Assembly (NCBI GenBank): GCA_902624095.1
Contig: CACNWB010000006.1
Span: 1 to 64,000 of the forward strand
Origin: an uncultured PS1 clade bacterium
Lineage (GTDB): Bacteria > Pseudomonadota > Alphaproteobacteria > RS24
Direction of reading: 5' to 3'
DNA: 64,000 nt
This document shows positions 15,881 to 25,091 of the stretch, piece by piece. A program made the translations under genes and the position numbers. Numbering within the stretch: position 1 is the first letter of the stretch; the number at the start of each line of letters is the position of its first letter. Under the pieces are notes generated by a model. The model searched no databases and was not told the origin of the DNA. It saw nothing but the letters and a program-made list of their open reading frames with translations.

Positions 15881-16830
15881 CAGGCGATCACCAGATGCGG
15901 CGCACGCGTGCGCAACTCTGCGGCAAGTTGTGAGCCTGCGGCATCGGCCGCATCAAGGTCTGCCGGGTCGAACCGGCAAGTGTTTTCTACAAATTCCGTG
16001 CCGTCTTCGGCTAGCAAGCGCCCACGCAAAAAAGCGGTTTGGGCATTTTCTGGATCAGTGTATGCCAGTGCCGCAATCGGTGTGCGGCACGAGCCGTCAA
16101 GCCCGGCAAGAAAACTGCGTTCCGCCATCACGCAAGCGCGCGTCCCAACATCATCCAAAACCGCAAGCTGGGCGATTAAGGTGGCGTCATCGGCGCGACA
16201 CTGAACCGCTAGCGCGCCCTGCCCGGCGGCGGGCAGCATAATATCGGGCGCCAGTGCCTGCCAGTCGGGGCCCGTATAATCCATGCGGTTGAGCCCAGCC
16301 ATTGCCAGCACGGTAGCAGCCACTGTGTCGGGTGATAATTTGGCAAGCCGCGTGCCGATATTGCCACGCAAGGGCTCAATGTTGAGGTCGGGTCGTGCCT
16401 GCAAAATTTGCGCTTTGCGCCGCAATGAGGCGGTGCCGACGCGCGCGCCCTCTGGCAACTCGGCGAGCGAGCCCGGCGATGGGCCGTCGGGTGTTGCCAC
16501 AATAAGAACGTCGCGCGGGTCTTCGCGGACCGGAATGGCTGCCGTGACCAGGCCAGGGGTTTCGGCTGTTGGTAGGTCTTTCAGGCTATGTACGGCAAGG
16601 TCAATCGAGCCGTCGCGCAAGCCCGCATCAAGCTCATCCGTGAACAGGCCCTTGCCGCCAATCTCAGCCAATGTGCGATCCAGAATGCCATCGCCCTTGG
16701 TGGAAATTTTACGCACTGAAATGGCACCGGCCGGCAGGCTTAACACGCCGTGCAGGGCGGTGACAATCCGTTCGGTTTGGGCCAAGGCAAGCGGTGAGGC
16801 GCGGGTTCCAATGGTTATTTGCCGGGTCAT
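15880..16830 (-). CDS. hemC: Hydroxymethylbilane synthase (porphobilinogen deaminase)
   Basis: A 316-residue HemC that polymerises four porphobilinogen units. Start at ATG 16830 gives the family N-terminus MTRQITIGTRASPLALAQTE; the longer frame has no support. Substrate- and cofactor-binding motifs are KGLFTDELD, HSLKDLP (catalytic Asp region, VHSLKDLPT), RVGTASLRRKAQ and LPAAGQGALAVQCR. The dipyrromethane-binding Cys lies in AGLDGSCRTPIAA. It begins the hemC-hemD-mic60-hemY_N operon and is divergent from tsaD, the intergenic 137 bases serving both. Confidence 0.97.
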   Translation of the reverse strand: MTRQITIGTRASPLALAQTERIVTALHGVLSLPAGAISVRKISTKGDGILDRTLAEIGGKGLFTDELDAGLRDGSIDLAVHSLKDLPTAETPGLVTAAIPVREDPRDVLIVATPDGPSPGSLAELPEGARVGTASLRRKAQILQARPDLNIEPLRGNIGTRLAKLSPDTVAATVLAMAGLNRMDYTGPDWQALAPDIMLPAAGQGALAVQCRADDATLIAQLAVLDDVGTRACVMAERSFLAGLDGSCRTPIAALAYTDPENAQTAFLRGRLLAEDGTEFVENTCRFDPADLDAADAAGSQLAAELRTRAPHLVIA

Positions 16831-16967
16831 GCGTTGCGCACTCCTGAGATGCCGCCAATGGCTGCGGCAAACCGATATTGTCTGGCCGACAGCTTGGCGC
16901 CCATATATAAAGACAGTTACGCCCGATGGCCAGCTTGTTGCACCATAGGGGAAACAAGGAGAAATAA

Positions 16968-18059
16968 TTGTCGGCAACACAGATTACCGTTTTGGGTCTT
17001 GAGACCAGTTGTGACGAGACCGCCGCCGCCATTGTGCGCCTGACGCCGGATAGTGGACGAGCAAGTGGCTTGCGCGGCGACATCATATCGAATGTGGTGC
17101 TGAGCCAGATAGACGTTCACGCGCCCTATGGTGGCGTGGTGCCGGAACTGGCCGCGCGCGCGCATATCGACCATCTCGACCGGATGGTGGCCGAAGCGCT
17201 GGCTAAAGCCGGGTGCAAGCTGCAAGACATGGATGCCATTGCTGCCACCGCAGGGCCGGGGCTGATTGGCGGTGTGCTCATCGGTCTTACGATGGGCAAG
17301 GCGCTGGCGCTGGCAAGTGGCGCGCCGTTTTATGGAATTAATCATCTTGAAGGCCATGCGTTGACTGCGCGGCTGACCCACAATGTCGCCTTTCCCTATT
17401 TGCTATTGCTGGTTTCAGGCGGGCATTGCCAGCTATGTCGGGTTGACGGCGTGGGAGATTACACGCTTGTCGGCACCACGCGAGATGATGCCGTTGGCGA
17501 GGCATTTGACAAAGCGGCCAAACTTTTAGGGCTGGGCTATCCGGGTGGACCGGAGATTGAAGCGCGCGCCGAGCGCGGCGATGCATACCGATTCGCGCTT
17601 CCCCGCCCGCTCATCGGGCAAAATGACAGCGGCTGTGATTTTTCATTTTCCGGATTGAAAACCGCCCTGCGCCAACGGGCGATTGAACTGCAACCGATTG
17701 GCGAAACCGATATTTGCGACCTTGCCGCAGGGTTTCAGGCCGCAATTGCCGATTGCCTGGTCGATCGCTGTCGCATCGCCATAAATGATTTTGATATGTC
17801 TGCCAGCGATGGCGGACGGCTAGTAGTGGCTGGCGGGGTTGCCGCTAATCAGTATTTGAGACAAGCACTTGATGAAGTTACCCGCGCTGCGGGCTTTAGC
17901 CTGACCGTCCCGCCGCCGGCGCTTTGCACTGATAATGGTGCCATGATCGCCTGGGCAGGTGCCGAGCGTCTCCATGCCGGAAACACGCCCGACTCAGCGC
18001 TTGCCGCACCCGCACGGGCACGCTGGCCGCTTTCGGACGACGCGTTTAAATCTGCTTGA
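16968..18059 (+). CDS. tsaD: tRNA N6-adenosine threonylcarbamoyltransferase TsaD
   Basis: A 363-residue Kae1/Gcp-family protein that transfers the threonylcarbamoyl group to A37 of ANN-decoding tRNAs, with TsaB/TsaE elsewhere. It starts with TTG, with AAGGAG six bases upstream. ASKHA-fold signatures are [16 protein letters not shown] at the start, the metal-binding histidine motif [11 protein letters not shown] near residue 125, [11 protein letters not shown], the glycine-rich [21 protein letters not shown] and the C-terminal [12 protein letters not shown]. Its 3' end is 18 bases from the bidirectional hairpin at 18077-18104. Confidence 0.97.
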   Translation: MSATQITVLGLETSCDETAAAIVRLTPDSGRASGLRGDIISNVVLSQIDVHAPYGGVVPELAARAHIDHLDRMVAEALAKAGCKLQDMDAIAATAGPGLIGGVLIGLTMGKALALASGAPFYGINHLEGHALTARLTHNVAFPYLLLLVSGGHCQLCRVDGVGDYTLVGTTRDDAVGEAFDKAAKLLGLGYPGGPEIEARAERGDAYRFALPRPLIGQNDSGCDFSFSGLKTALRQRAIELQPIGETDICDLAAGFQAAIADCLVDRCRIAINDFDMSASDGGRLVVAGGVAANQYLRQALDEVTRAAGFSLTVPPPALCTDNGAMIAWAGAERLHAGNTPDSALAAPARARWPLSDDAFKSA

Positions 18060-18070
18060 ATACTTCCCAC

Positions 18071-18201
18071 AAAAAAGCACCGATGGGGGAGGGTCCATCG
18101 GTGCCAATTTGGCCAGGAGGGTGGCCGGGAGGTGCGAAGGGAGGTAACGCACCTAAATTCAGTCTTCTGTCATCTAACGTCTTGGGAGGAGCCCGTTAGA
18201 T
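18071..18201 (-). ncRNA. Four-hairpin CCUCC-loop RNA array (CcsR/cuckoo-like anti-Shine-Dalgarno sRNAs)
   Basis: On the minus strand four stem-loops follow each other. A: ATCTAACG/CGTTAGAT, 8 bp (18172-18201), loop with CUCCUCCC. B: AGGTGCG/CGCACCT, 7 bp (18130-18154), loop UUACCUCCCUU. C: GGCCA/TGGCC, 5 bp (about 18111-18126), loop CCCUCC. D: 10-bp GCACCGATGG/CCATCGGTGC (18077-18104), loop ACCCUCCC, followed by six T, a proper terminator. Every loop exposes an anti-Shine-Dalgarno pyrimidine motif. This is the layout of alphaproteobacterial CcsR or cuckoo RNAs, which sit in tandem after a small protein gene. Here they follow a 40-codon ORF; its stop codon lies in hairpin A. Family assignment is inference from structure. 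Confidence 0.72.
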
Positions 18202-18318
18202 AATGGAAAGGCCAGTAACCGTCTGGGTTACGAGTACCAGACCATACAGAGCAAGAAGACCTGAGATCAGGGCCGGACCATCAACGGTGCGCCCTATCTG
18301 TTTGAAAAGCTTGCTCAT
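18196..18318 (-). CDS. 40-residue single-span membrane peptide preceding the hairpin RNA array
   Basis: ATG 18318 opens a 40-residue peptide: a basic amphipathic start (MSKLFKQIGRTVDG) then one hydrophobic segment (ALISGLLALYGLVLVTQTV) ending GLSII. I do not recognise a family and it is not DUF1127. Support for it being real: a promoter-like sequence about 50 bases upstream, a Lys/Arg then transmembrane composition, and a perfect intrinsic terminator with T-run downstream on this strand. The Shine-Dalgarno is weak (AGGA is 13 bases away). It may act mainly as the carrier transcript for the sRNA array, or as a small stress peptide. Confidence 0.55.
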   Translation of the reverse strand: MSKLFKQIGRTVDGPALISGLLALYGLVLVTQTVTGLSII

Positions 18319-18368
18319 AATTAATCTTTCATCCTGTTGCGCAAGGGCCTTATCGCCCTTACAGCCAT

Positions 18369-18397
18369 AATATAGGGTATCCACAAATAAAAAACAA
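18369..18397 (-). promoter_or_regulatory. Candidate promoter of the small-peptide/sRNA-array transcript
   Basis: Minus strand TTGTTT (18392-18397), 17 bases, TATATT (18369-18374). The -10 region reads CCCTATAT, which also resembles the RpoH -10 element CCCCATWT used for related RNAs in Rhodobacter. The rest of the 18319-18648 gap shows no gene. Confidence 0.45.
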
Positions 18398-18648
18398 TAA
18401 ATATTTTAAATTTTATTCAATATTTCTTGCTAAATGTTTGTGGCGCGGTGTTTAATTCGCGAGAATACCCCAAAACCACTATTTTCTCTTTGTTTTTTCG
18501 CCACTATCACATAGAACTGCTGGCGCATTTTGTCGGGCTTAACTAACTAACAGGGCCCAAAACGACATAGTGAAGGCTTAGCCGTCAGTATCTTTACTAA
18601 AAATAAGAGAAATTGGAGAAAACGAGACTGCCCGGGCGGGCGGCTTGG

Positions 18649-19299
18649 TCAGACGGCCTGCTTAAATTCAGTTTCCGGCGGCACCTCGGTTGGCGGCAAA
18701 GCCTCTTGACCGGCAGGATTAGTCAGCCCCCGCATGAGCAAAGTCAGAACAAAACATAGTTCGCGCTCCAATTCCTCAAGCGTCTGATTGGTAAAAAGCT
18801 GGGTATAGCGGTATTTCAGCGTAGCCGAATGCACGGCAATAGTAGCGTGGGTGATATTATCGAGGGCAAACTCGCCGGTCTGTGCGCCATCGCGCAAAAT
18901 GCGCTGAAATATGCGACGTTCGCGGCGCAAGCTTTCGATCTGGAATTGCGGGCGTTCCTGGATAACCACTTGCGCCAATTCAAGCACTCGCGGCTCATTC
19001 TCCAGTAAATGAAACGTGTGGCGCATATCGGCAAACACAACCTCTTCAAGGCGCTGGCGTGAACTGCGATAAGGACATTCAAGCACGGCCTCCATGCGTT
19101 CAACCGCCTGCAACGCCTCGCGGCGCGCGATTTCTGCCGCAATATCAATCTTCCCCTTGAAAAACCGATAAATATTTCCTGGTGACATGGCGCAATCGCC
19201 TGCAAGCTCGGCTATTGTGGTTTTCGGATAACCATAATGCAGAAACCTTTCGACGGCGGCATCAATTATTTTTTCCCGAATTTTTTCCGGTTCACTCAT
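18649..19299 (-). CDS. TetR/AcrR family transcriptional regulator
   Basis: A 216-residue regulator. The N-terminal helix-turn-helix is clear: KIREKIIDAAVERFLHYGYPK, then TTIAELAGDCAMSPGNIYRFFKGK near residues 27-50 (the Y-x-x-F-x-x-K end of the TetR DNA-binding domain). The C-terminal ligand/dimer domain is generic, with KYRYTQLF and a Leu-rich helix. It is divergent from gpsA across 150 bases that hold an inverted repeat, so it may autoregulate. The inducer cannot be inferred; the nearest metabolic neighbour is gpsA. Confidence 0.9.
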   Translation of the reverse strand: MSEPEKIREKIIDAAVERFLHYGYPKTTIAELAGDCAMSPGNIYRFFKGKIDIAAEIARREALQAVERMEAVLECPYRSSRQRLEEVVFADMRHTFHLLENEPRVLELAQVVIQERPQFQIESLRRERRIFQRILRDGAQTGEFALDNITHATIAVHSATLKYRYTQLFTNQTLEELERELCFVLTLLMRGLTNPAGQEALPPTEVPPETEFKQAV

Positions 19300-19322
19300 T
19301 CATTCAGTATATTTAGAAATTA

Positions 19323-19344
19323 TGAATAATCAATAAAATATTCA
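19323..19344. promoter_or_regulatory. Possible TetR operator
   Basis: TGAATA (19323-19328) and TATTCA (19339-19344) form a perfect dyad with a 10-base AT-rich centre, 24 bases upstream of the TetR ATG. Size and position suit a TetR-family operator. Confidence 0.35.
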
Positions 19345-19448
19345 TTCTACATAATAACATGCGCAAATCCTGAACTTGCGCTGGCTGACCGACTGGGCTA
19401 GCAAGGTTACGTCGGATGTTGTGTTTCCCATGTGAGCAAGCGAAGAGC

Positions 19449-20459
19449 ATGTCAAAAACAATAGAGATTGGAAAAAAAATAGGAGTTGCAGGTGGTGGCG
19501 CTTGGGGCACCGCGCTGGCTTGCGTTGCTGCACGCGGGTATTCGAAGCCCATACCGATATATGTGTATGAGCCGCAGACCGCCCAGAATATTAATGAGCG
19601 GCAAGAAAATGTGGACTTTCTGCCCGGCCAAACCCTACCCAACAATTTGCAGGCCACCAACGAGATGTGCGCTCTGGCCGACTGTGACTGCGTGCTGATG
19701 GTTGCACCCGCACAATTTGCCCGCAATGCCATTGCCAAACTGGCTGAAATCCTGCCGACCCATGCCATGTTGGTGCTTTGCGCCAAGGGGGTCGAGCGCG
19801 GGTCGCTCAAATTCATGTCGCAACTGGCCGCCGAATATCTGCCAGAGAGCCGCCTCGCCGTTTTATCGGGGCCAAGTTTTGCAAAAGACGTGGCCGCTGG
19901 CCTGCCGACGGCGGTGACGCTAGCCGCAGCAGATTCGGTGCGCGGAGCGGAACTGTGCCAAGTGCTGGAGCGGCCCGGATTCCGCCCCTATCTGTCGGAC
20001 GATATTTTAGGCGCCGAAATTGGCGGCGCGGTCAAAAACGTGCTGGCCATTGCCTGTGGAATTGTTGCCGGCAAAAAGCTTGGCGAAAGTGCGCGTGCCG
20101 CGCTGACATCGCGTGGTTTTGCCGAAATGCAGCGCCTCGGTCTGGCGCTCGGCGCCAAGGCTGAAACATTAGCGGGCCTGTCGGGGCTGGGCGATCTGGT
20201 TTTGACATGCGCTAGCGCCACATCGCGCAATTTTTCGCTAGGTCAGGCGCTGGGCGAAGGCGGGCGCGCTGAGGACATATTGAGCCAACGCCTGTCGGTC
20301 AGCGAGGGGGCAACAAGCGCTGAGGCCGTTTGCGCGCTGGCGGCACGCGCCCAGGTCCTCATGCCGATTTGTGCGGCGGTTGATGATATTCTGGCCGGAC
20401 GACACGATGTCGACACGGCCATTCAAAACCTGATGGCGCGCCCGCTGGCGCGCGAATAA
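19449..20459 (+). CDS. gpsA: NAD(P)-dependent glycerol-3-phosphate dehydrogenase
   Basis: A 336-residue GpsA that reduces dihydroxyacetone phosphate to sn-glycerol-3-phosphate for phospholipid synthesis. Starting at ATG 19449 gives KIGVAGGGAWGTALA, the GxGxWGT nucleotide-binding motif, near the N-terminus. Other marks are VLCAKGVERGS, VLSGPSFAKDVAAGLPTAVT, the catalytic Lys in IGGAVKNVLAIACGI, and LSGLGDLVLTC with S-RN downstream. In many alphaproteobacteria gpsA follows tsaD and precedes YciI and EVE-domain genes; here the sRNA locus and a TetR gene are inserted between. Confidence 0.96.
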   Translation: MSKTIEIGKKIGVAGGGAWGTALACVAARGYSKPIPIYVYEPQTAQNINERQENVDFLPGQTLPNNLQATNEMCALADCDCVLMVAPAQFARNAIAKLAEILPTHAMLVLCAKGVERGSLKFMSQLAAEYLPESRLAVLSGPSFAKDVAAGLPTAVTLAAADSVRGAELCQVLERPGFRPYLSDDILGAEIGGAVKNVLAIACGIVAGKKLGESARAALTSRGFAEMQRLGLALGAKAETLAGLSGLGDLVLTCASATSRNFSLGQALGEGGRAEDILSQRLSVSEGATSAEAVCALAARAQVLMPICAAVDDILAGRHDVDTAIQNLMARPLARE

Positions 20460-20581
20460 ACCTGTTTTTCGCTCTCCCACGGCAGCAAATTTCATAATTT
20501 ACAGCTGGTTGTGATCATATTGCCCGATTGAGCGTGGCGCTTAGCTCTGCTAGCCTAAAGTCGGTAGCGTTGGAGTGTGTC

Positions 20582-20881
20582 ATGTTTTGTTTGATTTGCA
20601 TGGATCGACCCGGAAGCCAAGATCTGCGCCTGGCAAACCGGCCCGACCATTTGGCTTATGTGCAGGAAAATCCGGGCGTTATGGTGGCTGGCCCGTTTCT
20701 GAGCGAGGATGGCGAAACCATGATCGGCTCGCTGATTGTGTTGAACGTTAGAACGCACGCCGAGGCCGAAAGTTGGGCGCATAATGACCCCTATACCAAG
20801 GCCGGATTGTTCGACCGTGTGGAAATTCACCCATGGAAGCATCTGATCGGCGGGCTGGAGAACCCGCAGGCAAAAACCTAA
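20582..20881 (+). CDS. YciI family protein
   Basis: A 99-residue cytoplasmic protein of the YciI/YCII ferredoxin-like fold. ATG 20582 has GGAG at six bases; earlier codons are unsupported. Conserved features are the N-terminal strand MFCLICMDRPGSQDLR, the His-containing RPDHLAYVQ, the GPFLSEDGETMIGSLIVLN core and NDPYTKAGLFDRVEIHPWK. The Asp-His pair has been suggested as an active site in the family, but function is uncertain. It lies between gpsA and the EVE gene as commonly seen in alphaproteobacteria. Confidence 0.9.
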   Translation: MFCLICMDRPGSQDLRLANRPDHLAYVQENPGVMVAGPFLSEDGETMIGSLIVLNVRTHAEAESWAHNDPYTKAGLFDRVEIHPWKHLIGGLENPQAKT

Positions 20882-20923
20882 ACAGAGAATTTGCAGACAG
20901 AATTTGTAAACGGGAAAAGGGCC

Positions 20924-21391
20924 ATGGCTGGAAACAAAAAAACGGCGACCAAAACACAGTTCTGGCTTTTTAAATCCGAACCCAATACTTGGTCATGGGA
21001 CGACCAGTGCGCGCGCGGCACAAAGGGCGAGCATTGGGACGGCGTGCGTAATTTTTTGGCAAACAAGAATATGAAAGCCATGGCAATCGGCGATCGCGGG
21101 TTTTTTTATCACTCGGTGAATGAAAAACGCATTATGGGCAGTGTGCAGGTCATCCGCGAACACTACCCTGATCACACCGATCCGAAAGGGCGTTTCGGCA
21201 TGGTCGATATTATGGCGCTGGAGACGGCGTCGCATCATGTCACACTGGCCGAGATTAAAAATGAGCCGAAACTCGCCGACATGGCGCTGGTAACAAATTC
21301 ACGCCTCTCCGTGCAACCAGTGTCACCGGCGCAGTGGAAGCGCGTGTGCAAAATGTCGGGGATTGACCCCGACCGCGACACGCCGGCCTAG
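20924..21391 (+). CDS. EVE domain-containing protein
   Basis: A 155-residue PUA-like EVE-domain protein. The N-terminal FWLFKSEPNTWSWDDQ and GVRNFLANKNMKAMAIGDRGFFYHS segments are the family hallmark, followed by KRIMGSVQVIREHYPD and LAEIKNEPKLADM. EVE domains are thought to bind modified nucleobases in DNA or RNA. It follows the YciI gene by 42 bases and is probably cotranscribed. Confidence 0.94.
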   Translation: MAGNKKTATKTQFWLFKSEPNTWSWDDQCARGTKGEHWDGVRNFLANKNMKAMAIGDRGFFYHSVNEKRIMGSVQVIREHYPDHTDPKGRFGMVDIMALETASHHVTLAEIKNEPKLADMALVTNSRLSVQPVSPAQWKRVCKMSGIDPDRDTPA

Positions 21392-21420
21392 CTGTATGTC
21401 TGCTCGTACATGACCTATGG

Positions 21421-21723
21421 TTGCCCCCAAGTGGAACGGTCATTTGCCCGGCCAATGCCGTAGAACTGGAACAAACACGAGGCTTCGTAATTTCAGACCC
21501 GCATAGCACCAAATACCTAGACCTCATCATCTGGCACACGCCTGACGGGTTTCGGGGCTTTGTCAACAAGCGCCCGCATCTAGGTTTGCCACTTAAACTG
21601 GATGTGCGCCCCCGCCATCATGCGAGGCCGACGGTTTCTGAGAGCCCCGCAAATGTCGGCAAACTGGCGGATGCGGGTGCGGATAAAGATATTGTGCTGA
21701 TTGGCCGCCTCGCGCATAGTTGA
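21421..21723 (+). pseudogene. Degenerate Rieske [2Fe-2S]-like small protein
   Basis: A 100-codon open frame from TTG 21421. The N-terminal half, IIWHTPDGFRGFVNK then RPHLGLPL, closely follows the small Rieske ferredoxin-like family, where the consensus is VNxCPHLGTPL. The cluster Cys is Arg here, and the second C-x2-H pair is missing in this frame. The downstream sequence keeps only vague resemblance (RHHAR, then IVLIGRL). This looks like a decayed gene. Alternatives are a repurposed metal-free domain or a chance frame with an ancestral similarity. Confidence 0.42.
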
Positions 21724-21742
21724 ACCTCGGGGAGGATCACTC

Positions 21743-23062
21743 ATGTCCCAAACAGGTTCTCAATCCGGCCCGCTGGCCGAAAGCGAAGCGCGCAGCCGCG
21801 ACTATGCAGTTTTATGCCTGCTAACCGTAATTAATGTGATGAACTTCGTTGACCGGCAATTGCTGGCCAGTTTTGCCAATTTCATCGTTCCGGATCTTGG
21901 GCTCTCCAACACCCAATTCGGGCTTTTGACCGGTTTTGCCTTCATTGTTTTCTATTCGGTGATGGGCCTGTTCATGGGCACATTGGCCGACCGGTTACAC
22001 AGGCCACGCCTGCTTGCCTTCGGACTGGCTTTATGGAGCGGGCTGACGGCGGCATCCGGCGCGGCCAAAGGTTTTGTGACCATGCTCATTCCACGCATGT
22101 TGGTCGGGGTTGGCGAAAGCGTTGCCACGCCAACCGCCATGTCAATGCTGGCCGACCGGTTTCCTTCGCGCCAGCTTGGGTTCGCGGCGGGCTTTTATTA
22201 TATGGGTGTGCCGATCGGCGTCGCCGCCAGCCTGCTTATCGCCGGCTATCTGGGTCCAGCCATTGGCTGGCGCGCATGTTTTTACTTACTAGGCGGTATC
22301 GGCCTGTTGTTGGCCGTCGGGCTTCTTTTTCTGGGCGAAACACCCCGCAAAGGCATTGACGCAGCGCAACCGGAAAAACTGAAATTCAGGGAAATCATCA
22401 AAATTCTGCGCAGCTCGCTGACGCAATCGCCTGCGCTTATATGCACCATTGCAGGCGGCGTAGCGTTTCACTTCATTCTGGGCGCGGCGGCGTTTGACCA
22501 ACTGTGGTTTGTCAATGAGCGGGGCTTTGAGCGTGCCGAGATTGCGCGTCACTCTGGTTGGCTTGCCGCCGCTGGAGGCATTCTCGGCAATTTGCTGGGC
22601 GGCTGGCTGGGCGACAAATGGCAGCAAAATTTCAAAACCGGGCGCCCGATGTTTTTATTCTGGACATCGCTATTGCTGTCGCCTTTTGCCGTGGCCTACC
22701 GCCTGGTCCCGGCCGATAATATTTTTTTCGATTTGGGCATTTTTCTAGGCTTTGTTCAGCTAGGACTTTTTTACGGGCCGACTTTTTCGACGGTGCAAGA
22801 ACTGGTGCCGCCACGCATCCGCGCCACAGTTGTGGCGTTTTACATATTGAGCTTGAACCTGATCGGGCTCGGCATCGGCATTACCGGCGGCGGCATTCTC
22901 GCCGATTACATGACAGCGCAGGGCCATGGACAACCTTATACGGTAACGCTCTTAGCCTTTACTGTTTTATCTATGCTGGCAATCCCACTCATGTATGTCG
23001 CCGGCAAACGCTTTCACGCTGACCGCGCACGGCTGTTTGGAAGCGTTGCCCCAATGGAATAG
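21743..23062 (+). CDS. Major facilitator superfamily transporter (spinster-like)
   Basis: A 439-residue MFS permease. ATG 21743 is preceded by GGGGAGGA. About 12 membrane helices; motif A-like sequence GTLADRLHRPRLLAFGLALWS lies between helices 2 and 3, and TINVMNFVDRQLLA-type helix 1 (VINVMNFVDRQLL) resembles spinster-type carriers (FLNYxDR). The amphipathic loop between helices 6 and 7 carries KFREIIKIL. Substrates of such alphaproteobacterial carriers are often organic acids or lipids; none can be assigned. Confidence 0.9.
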   Translation: MSQTGSQSGPLAESEARSRDYAVLCLLTVINVMNFVDRQLLASFANFIVPDLGLSNTQFGLLTGFAFIVFYSVMGLFMGTLADRLHRPRLLAFGLALWSGLTAASGAAKGFVTMLIPRMLVGVGESVATPTAMSMLADRFPSRQLGFAAGFYYMGVPIGVAASLLIAGYLGPAIGWRACFYLLGGIGLLLAVGLLFLGETPRKGIDAAQPEKLKFREIIKILRSSLTQSPALICTIAGGVAFHFILGAAAFDQLWFVNERGFERAEIARHSGWLAAAGGILGNLLGGWLGDKWQQNFKTGRPMFLFWTSLLLSPFAVAYRLVPADNIFFDLGIFLGFVQLGLFYGPTFSTVQELVPPRIRATVVAFYILSLNLIGLGIGITGGGILADYMTAQGHGQPYTVTLLAFTVLSMLAIPLMYVAGKRFHADRARLFGSVAPME

Positions 23063-23140
23063 TGTTTCGCAATAGTCTTTTACACGAAAAATTAGCCTGC
23101 TAAATTACTGGCCCGAGGGTTGCTGAGAAGGGAGTGTTAA

Positions 23141-25084
23141 ATGTCTGATGATCTGGTCTTTGAAGTGCCTGAAAATGTGAAGGCCACAGCGCTGGTCGAT
23201 GAAGCCAAATATCTCGAAATGTATGACGAGAGCCTGCGCGATCCGGATGCCTTCTGGGGCAAACACGGCAAGCGCATTGATTGGATAAACCCCTACAAAA
23301 AAGTCAAAAATACGCTTTACGGCAAAGAAGATGTGTCGATCAAATGGTATGAAGACGGCACGCTCAATGCCTGCGTTAACTGTATCGACCGCCACCTCGA
23401 AGCGCGCGGCGACGATATTGCGATTATCTGGGAAGGTGACGAGCCGGATCAGGATGCGAAAATCACTTATCGCCAGCTTTACGAAGAAGTGTGCCGTTTC
23501 GCCAATGTGCTGAAACAACAGGGCGTGGGCAAGGGCGACCGCGTTACGATTTACATGCCGATGATCCCCGAAGCGGCCTATGCCATGCTTGCTTGCGCGC
23601 GCATCGGCGCTATTCATTCAGTTGTGTTTGGCGGGTTTTCACCCGACGCCCTCGCCGGCCGCATTCAGGACTGCGACAGTTCCTGCGTTATTACGGCCGA
23701 TGAAGGAACTCGCGGCGGGCGCAAAATTCCGCTCAAATCAAACACCGATGCCGCACTGGAACAATGCCCGGACGTCTCAAGCGTTGTGGTTGTGGCGCGG
23801 ACCCAAGGTGACGTCAATATGGTCGCCGGCCGCGACATTTGGTATCATGAGGCTAAGGACACTGTAGATGCCGAATGTCCGCCGGAAGAAATGGGAGCCG
23901 AAGACCCGCTTTTCATTCTTTACACCTCCGGTTCCACCGGCAAGCCTAAGGGTGTGTTACACACAACCGGAGGCTACATGGTATACGCCTCGATGACGCA
24001 TGAATTTGTTTTCGATTATAGGCGCGGCGAAATATTCTGGTGCACTGCCGATGTTGGCTGGGTGACGGGACACACCTATATCGTTTACGGGCCGCTTGCC
24101 AATGGCGCGACCACGATCATGTTTGAGGGCGTGCCCAATTACCCTGACAATTCTCGCTTCTGGAACGTTTGCGACAAACATCAGGTCAACATTTTCTACA
24201 CCGCACCGACAGCCTTGCGCGCGCTAATGCGCGAAGGCGAAGCACCAGTCAAGGCCGCCAGCCGTTCTTCGATCCGGCTCTTGGGCTCAGTTGGTGAGCC
24301 GATTAATCCCGAAGCGTGGCTCTGGTATCACCGTGAGGTTGGCGATGGTCGCTGCCCGATCGTCGACACATGGTGGCAAACCGAAACTGGAGGGGTGCTA
24401 ATTACGCCCCTGCCCGGCGCAACGCCACTGAAGCCGGGCTCGGCATCGCGCCCGTTTTTCGGCATTCGCCCCGAGCTAATCGGCGCTGACGGCGAACTGC
24501 TGGAGGGTGCCTGTTCGGGCAATCTATGTATTGCCGACAGCTGGCCCGGACAAATGCGCACTGTCTATGGCGACCACCAGCGCTTCATCGACACTTATTT
24601 TGTGCAATATCCGGGCAAATATTTTACCGGTGACGGGTGCCGGCGAGACGAAGACGGCTATTACTGGATTACCGGCCGTGTTGATGATGTGCTGAACATA
24701 TCTGGCCACCGGCTGGGCACGGCGGAAGTTGAAAGCGCGCTGGTGGCACATGCGCAAGTTGCTGAGGCGGCGGTGGTTGGCTACCCGCACGATATTAAGG
24801 GGCAAGGTATTTACTGCTATGTGACGCTAAACGCCGGCCTGGGTGGCGACGATGATTTGAGGAGCGAACTTGTGCAATGGGTCCGCAAGGAAATCGGCCC
24901 AATTGCCTCGCCCGACTTTATTCAGTTTGCGCCAGGCCTGCCGAAAACACGCTCAGGTAAAATCATGCGGCGCATTTTGCGAAAAATCGCGGAAGACGAT
25001 TTCTCCAATCTGGGCGATACATCCACACTTGCAGACCCGTCTGTAGTCGACGGCCTGATCGAAAACCGCCAAAACGCAGGCTAA
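23141..25084 (+). CDS. acs: Acetyl-CoA synthetase
   Basis: A 647-residue AMP-forming acyl-CoA synthetase of acetyl-CoA synthetase length that activates acetate with ATP and CoA. Motifs: [19 protein letters not shown] near residue 261, the acyl-pocket segment [25 protein letters not shown] (the Trp that limits acyl chain length), [21 protein letters not shown] and the C-terminal [12 protein letters not shown] with the adenylation Lys near residue 607, which Gcn5/Pat-type enzymes acetylate. Its upstream gap contains GGGAG seven bases before the ATG. Propionyl-CoA synthetase is a less likely alternative. Confidence 0.94.
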   Translation: MSDDLVFEVPENVKATALVDEAKYLEMYDESLRDPDAFWGKHGKRIDWINPYKKVKNTLYGKEDVSIKWYEDGTLNACVNCIDRHLEARGDDIAIIWEGDEPDQDAKITYRQLYEEVCRFANVLKQQGVGKGDRVTIYMPMIPEAAYAMLACARIGAIHSVVFGGFSPDALAGRIQDCDSSCVITADEGTRGGRKIPLKSNTDAALEQCPDVSSVVVVARTQGDVNMVAGRDIWYHEAKDTVDAECPPEEMGAEDPLFILYTSGSTGKPKGVLHTTGGYMVYASMTHEFVFDYRRGEIFWCTADVGWVTGHTYIVYGPLANGATTIMFEGVPNYPDNSRFWNVCDKHQVNIFYTAPTALRALMREGEAPVKAASRSSIRLLGSVGEPINPEAWLWYHREVGDGRCPIVDTWWQTETGGVLITPLPGATPLKPGSASRPFFGIRPELIGADGELLEGACSGNLCIADSWPGQMRTVYGDHQRFIDTYFVQYPGKYFTGDGCRRDEDGYYWITGRVDDVLNISGHRLGTAEVESALVAHAQVAEAAVVGYPHDIKGQGIYCYVTLNAGLGGDDDLRSELVQWVRKEIGPIASPDFIQFAPGLPKTRSGKIMRRILRKIAEDDFSNLGDTSTLADPSVVDGLIENRQNAG

Positions 25085-25091
25085 GTGGCGG

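Noticed and set aside
16831-16967. Riboswitch or sRNA between hemC and tsaD
   Set aside because: I see no paired structure of note; the stretch looks like an ordinary divergent promoter region.
18071-18201. Plus-strand reading of the hairpins as a CsrA/RsmA sponge (GGA in every loop)
   Set aside because: GGA loops on the plus strand are simply the complement of the CCUCC loops. The strong T-run, promoter-like sequence and small ORF are on the minus strand, and no plus-strand promoter stands out.
21255-21569. Minus-strand frame opposite the Rieske remnant and EVE gene
   Set aside because: Composition is that of an antisense shadow, with no recognisable domain and overlap with a well-supported EVE gene.
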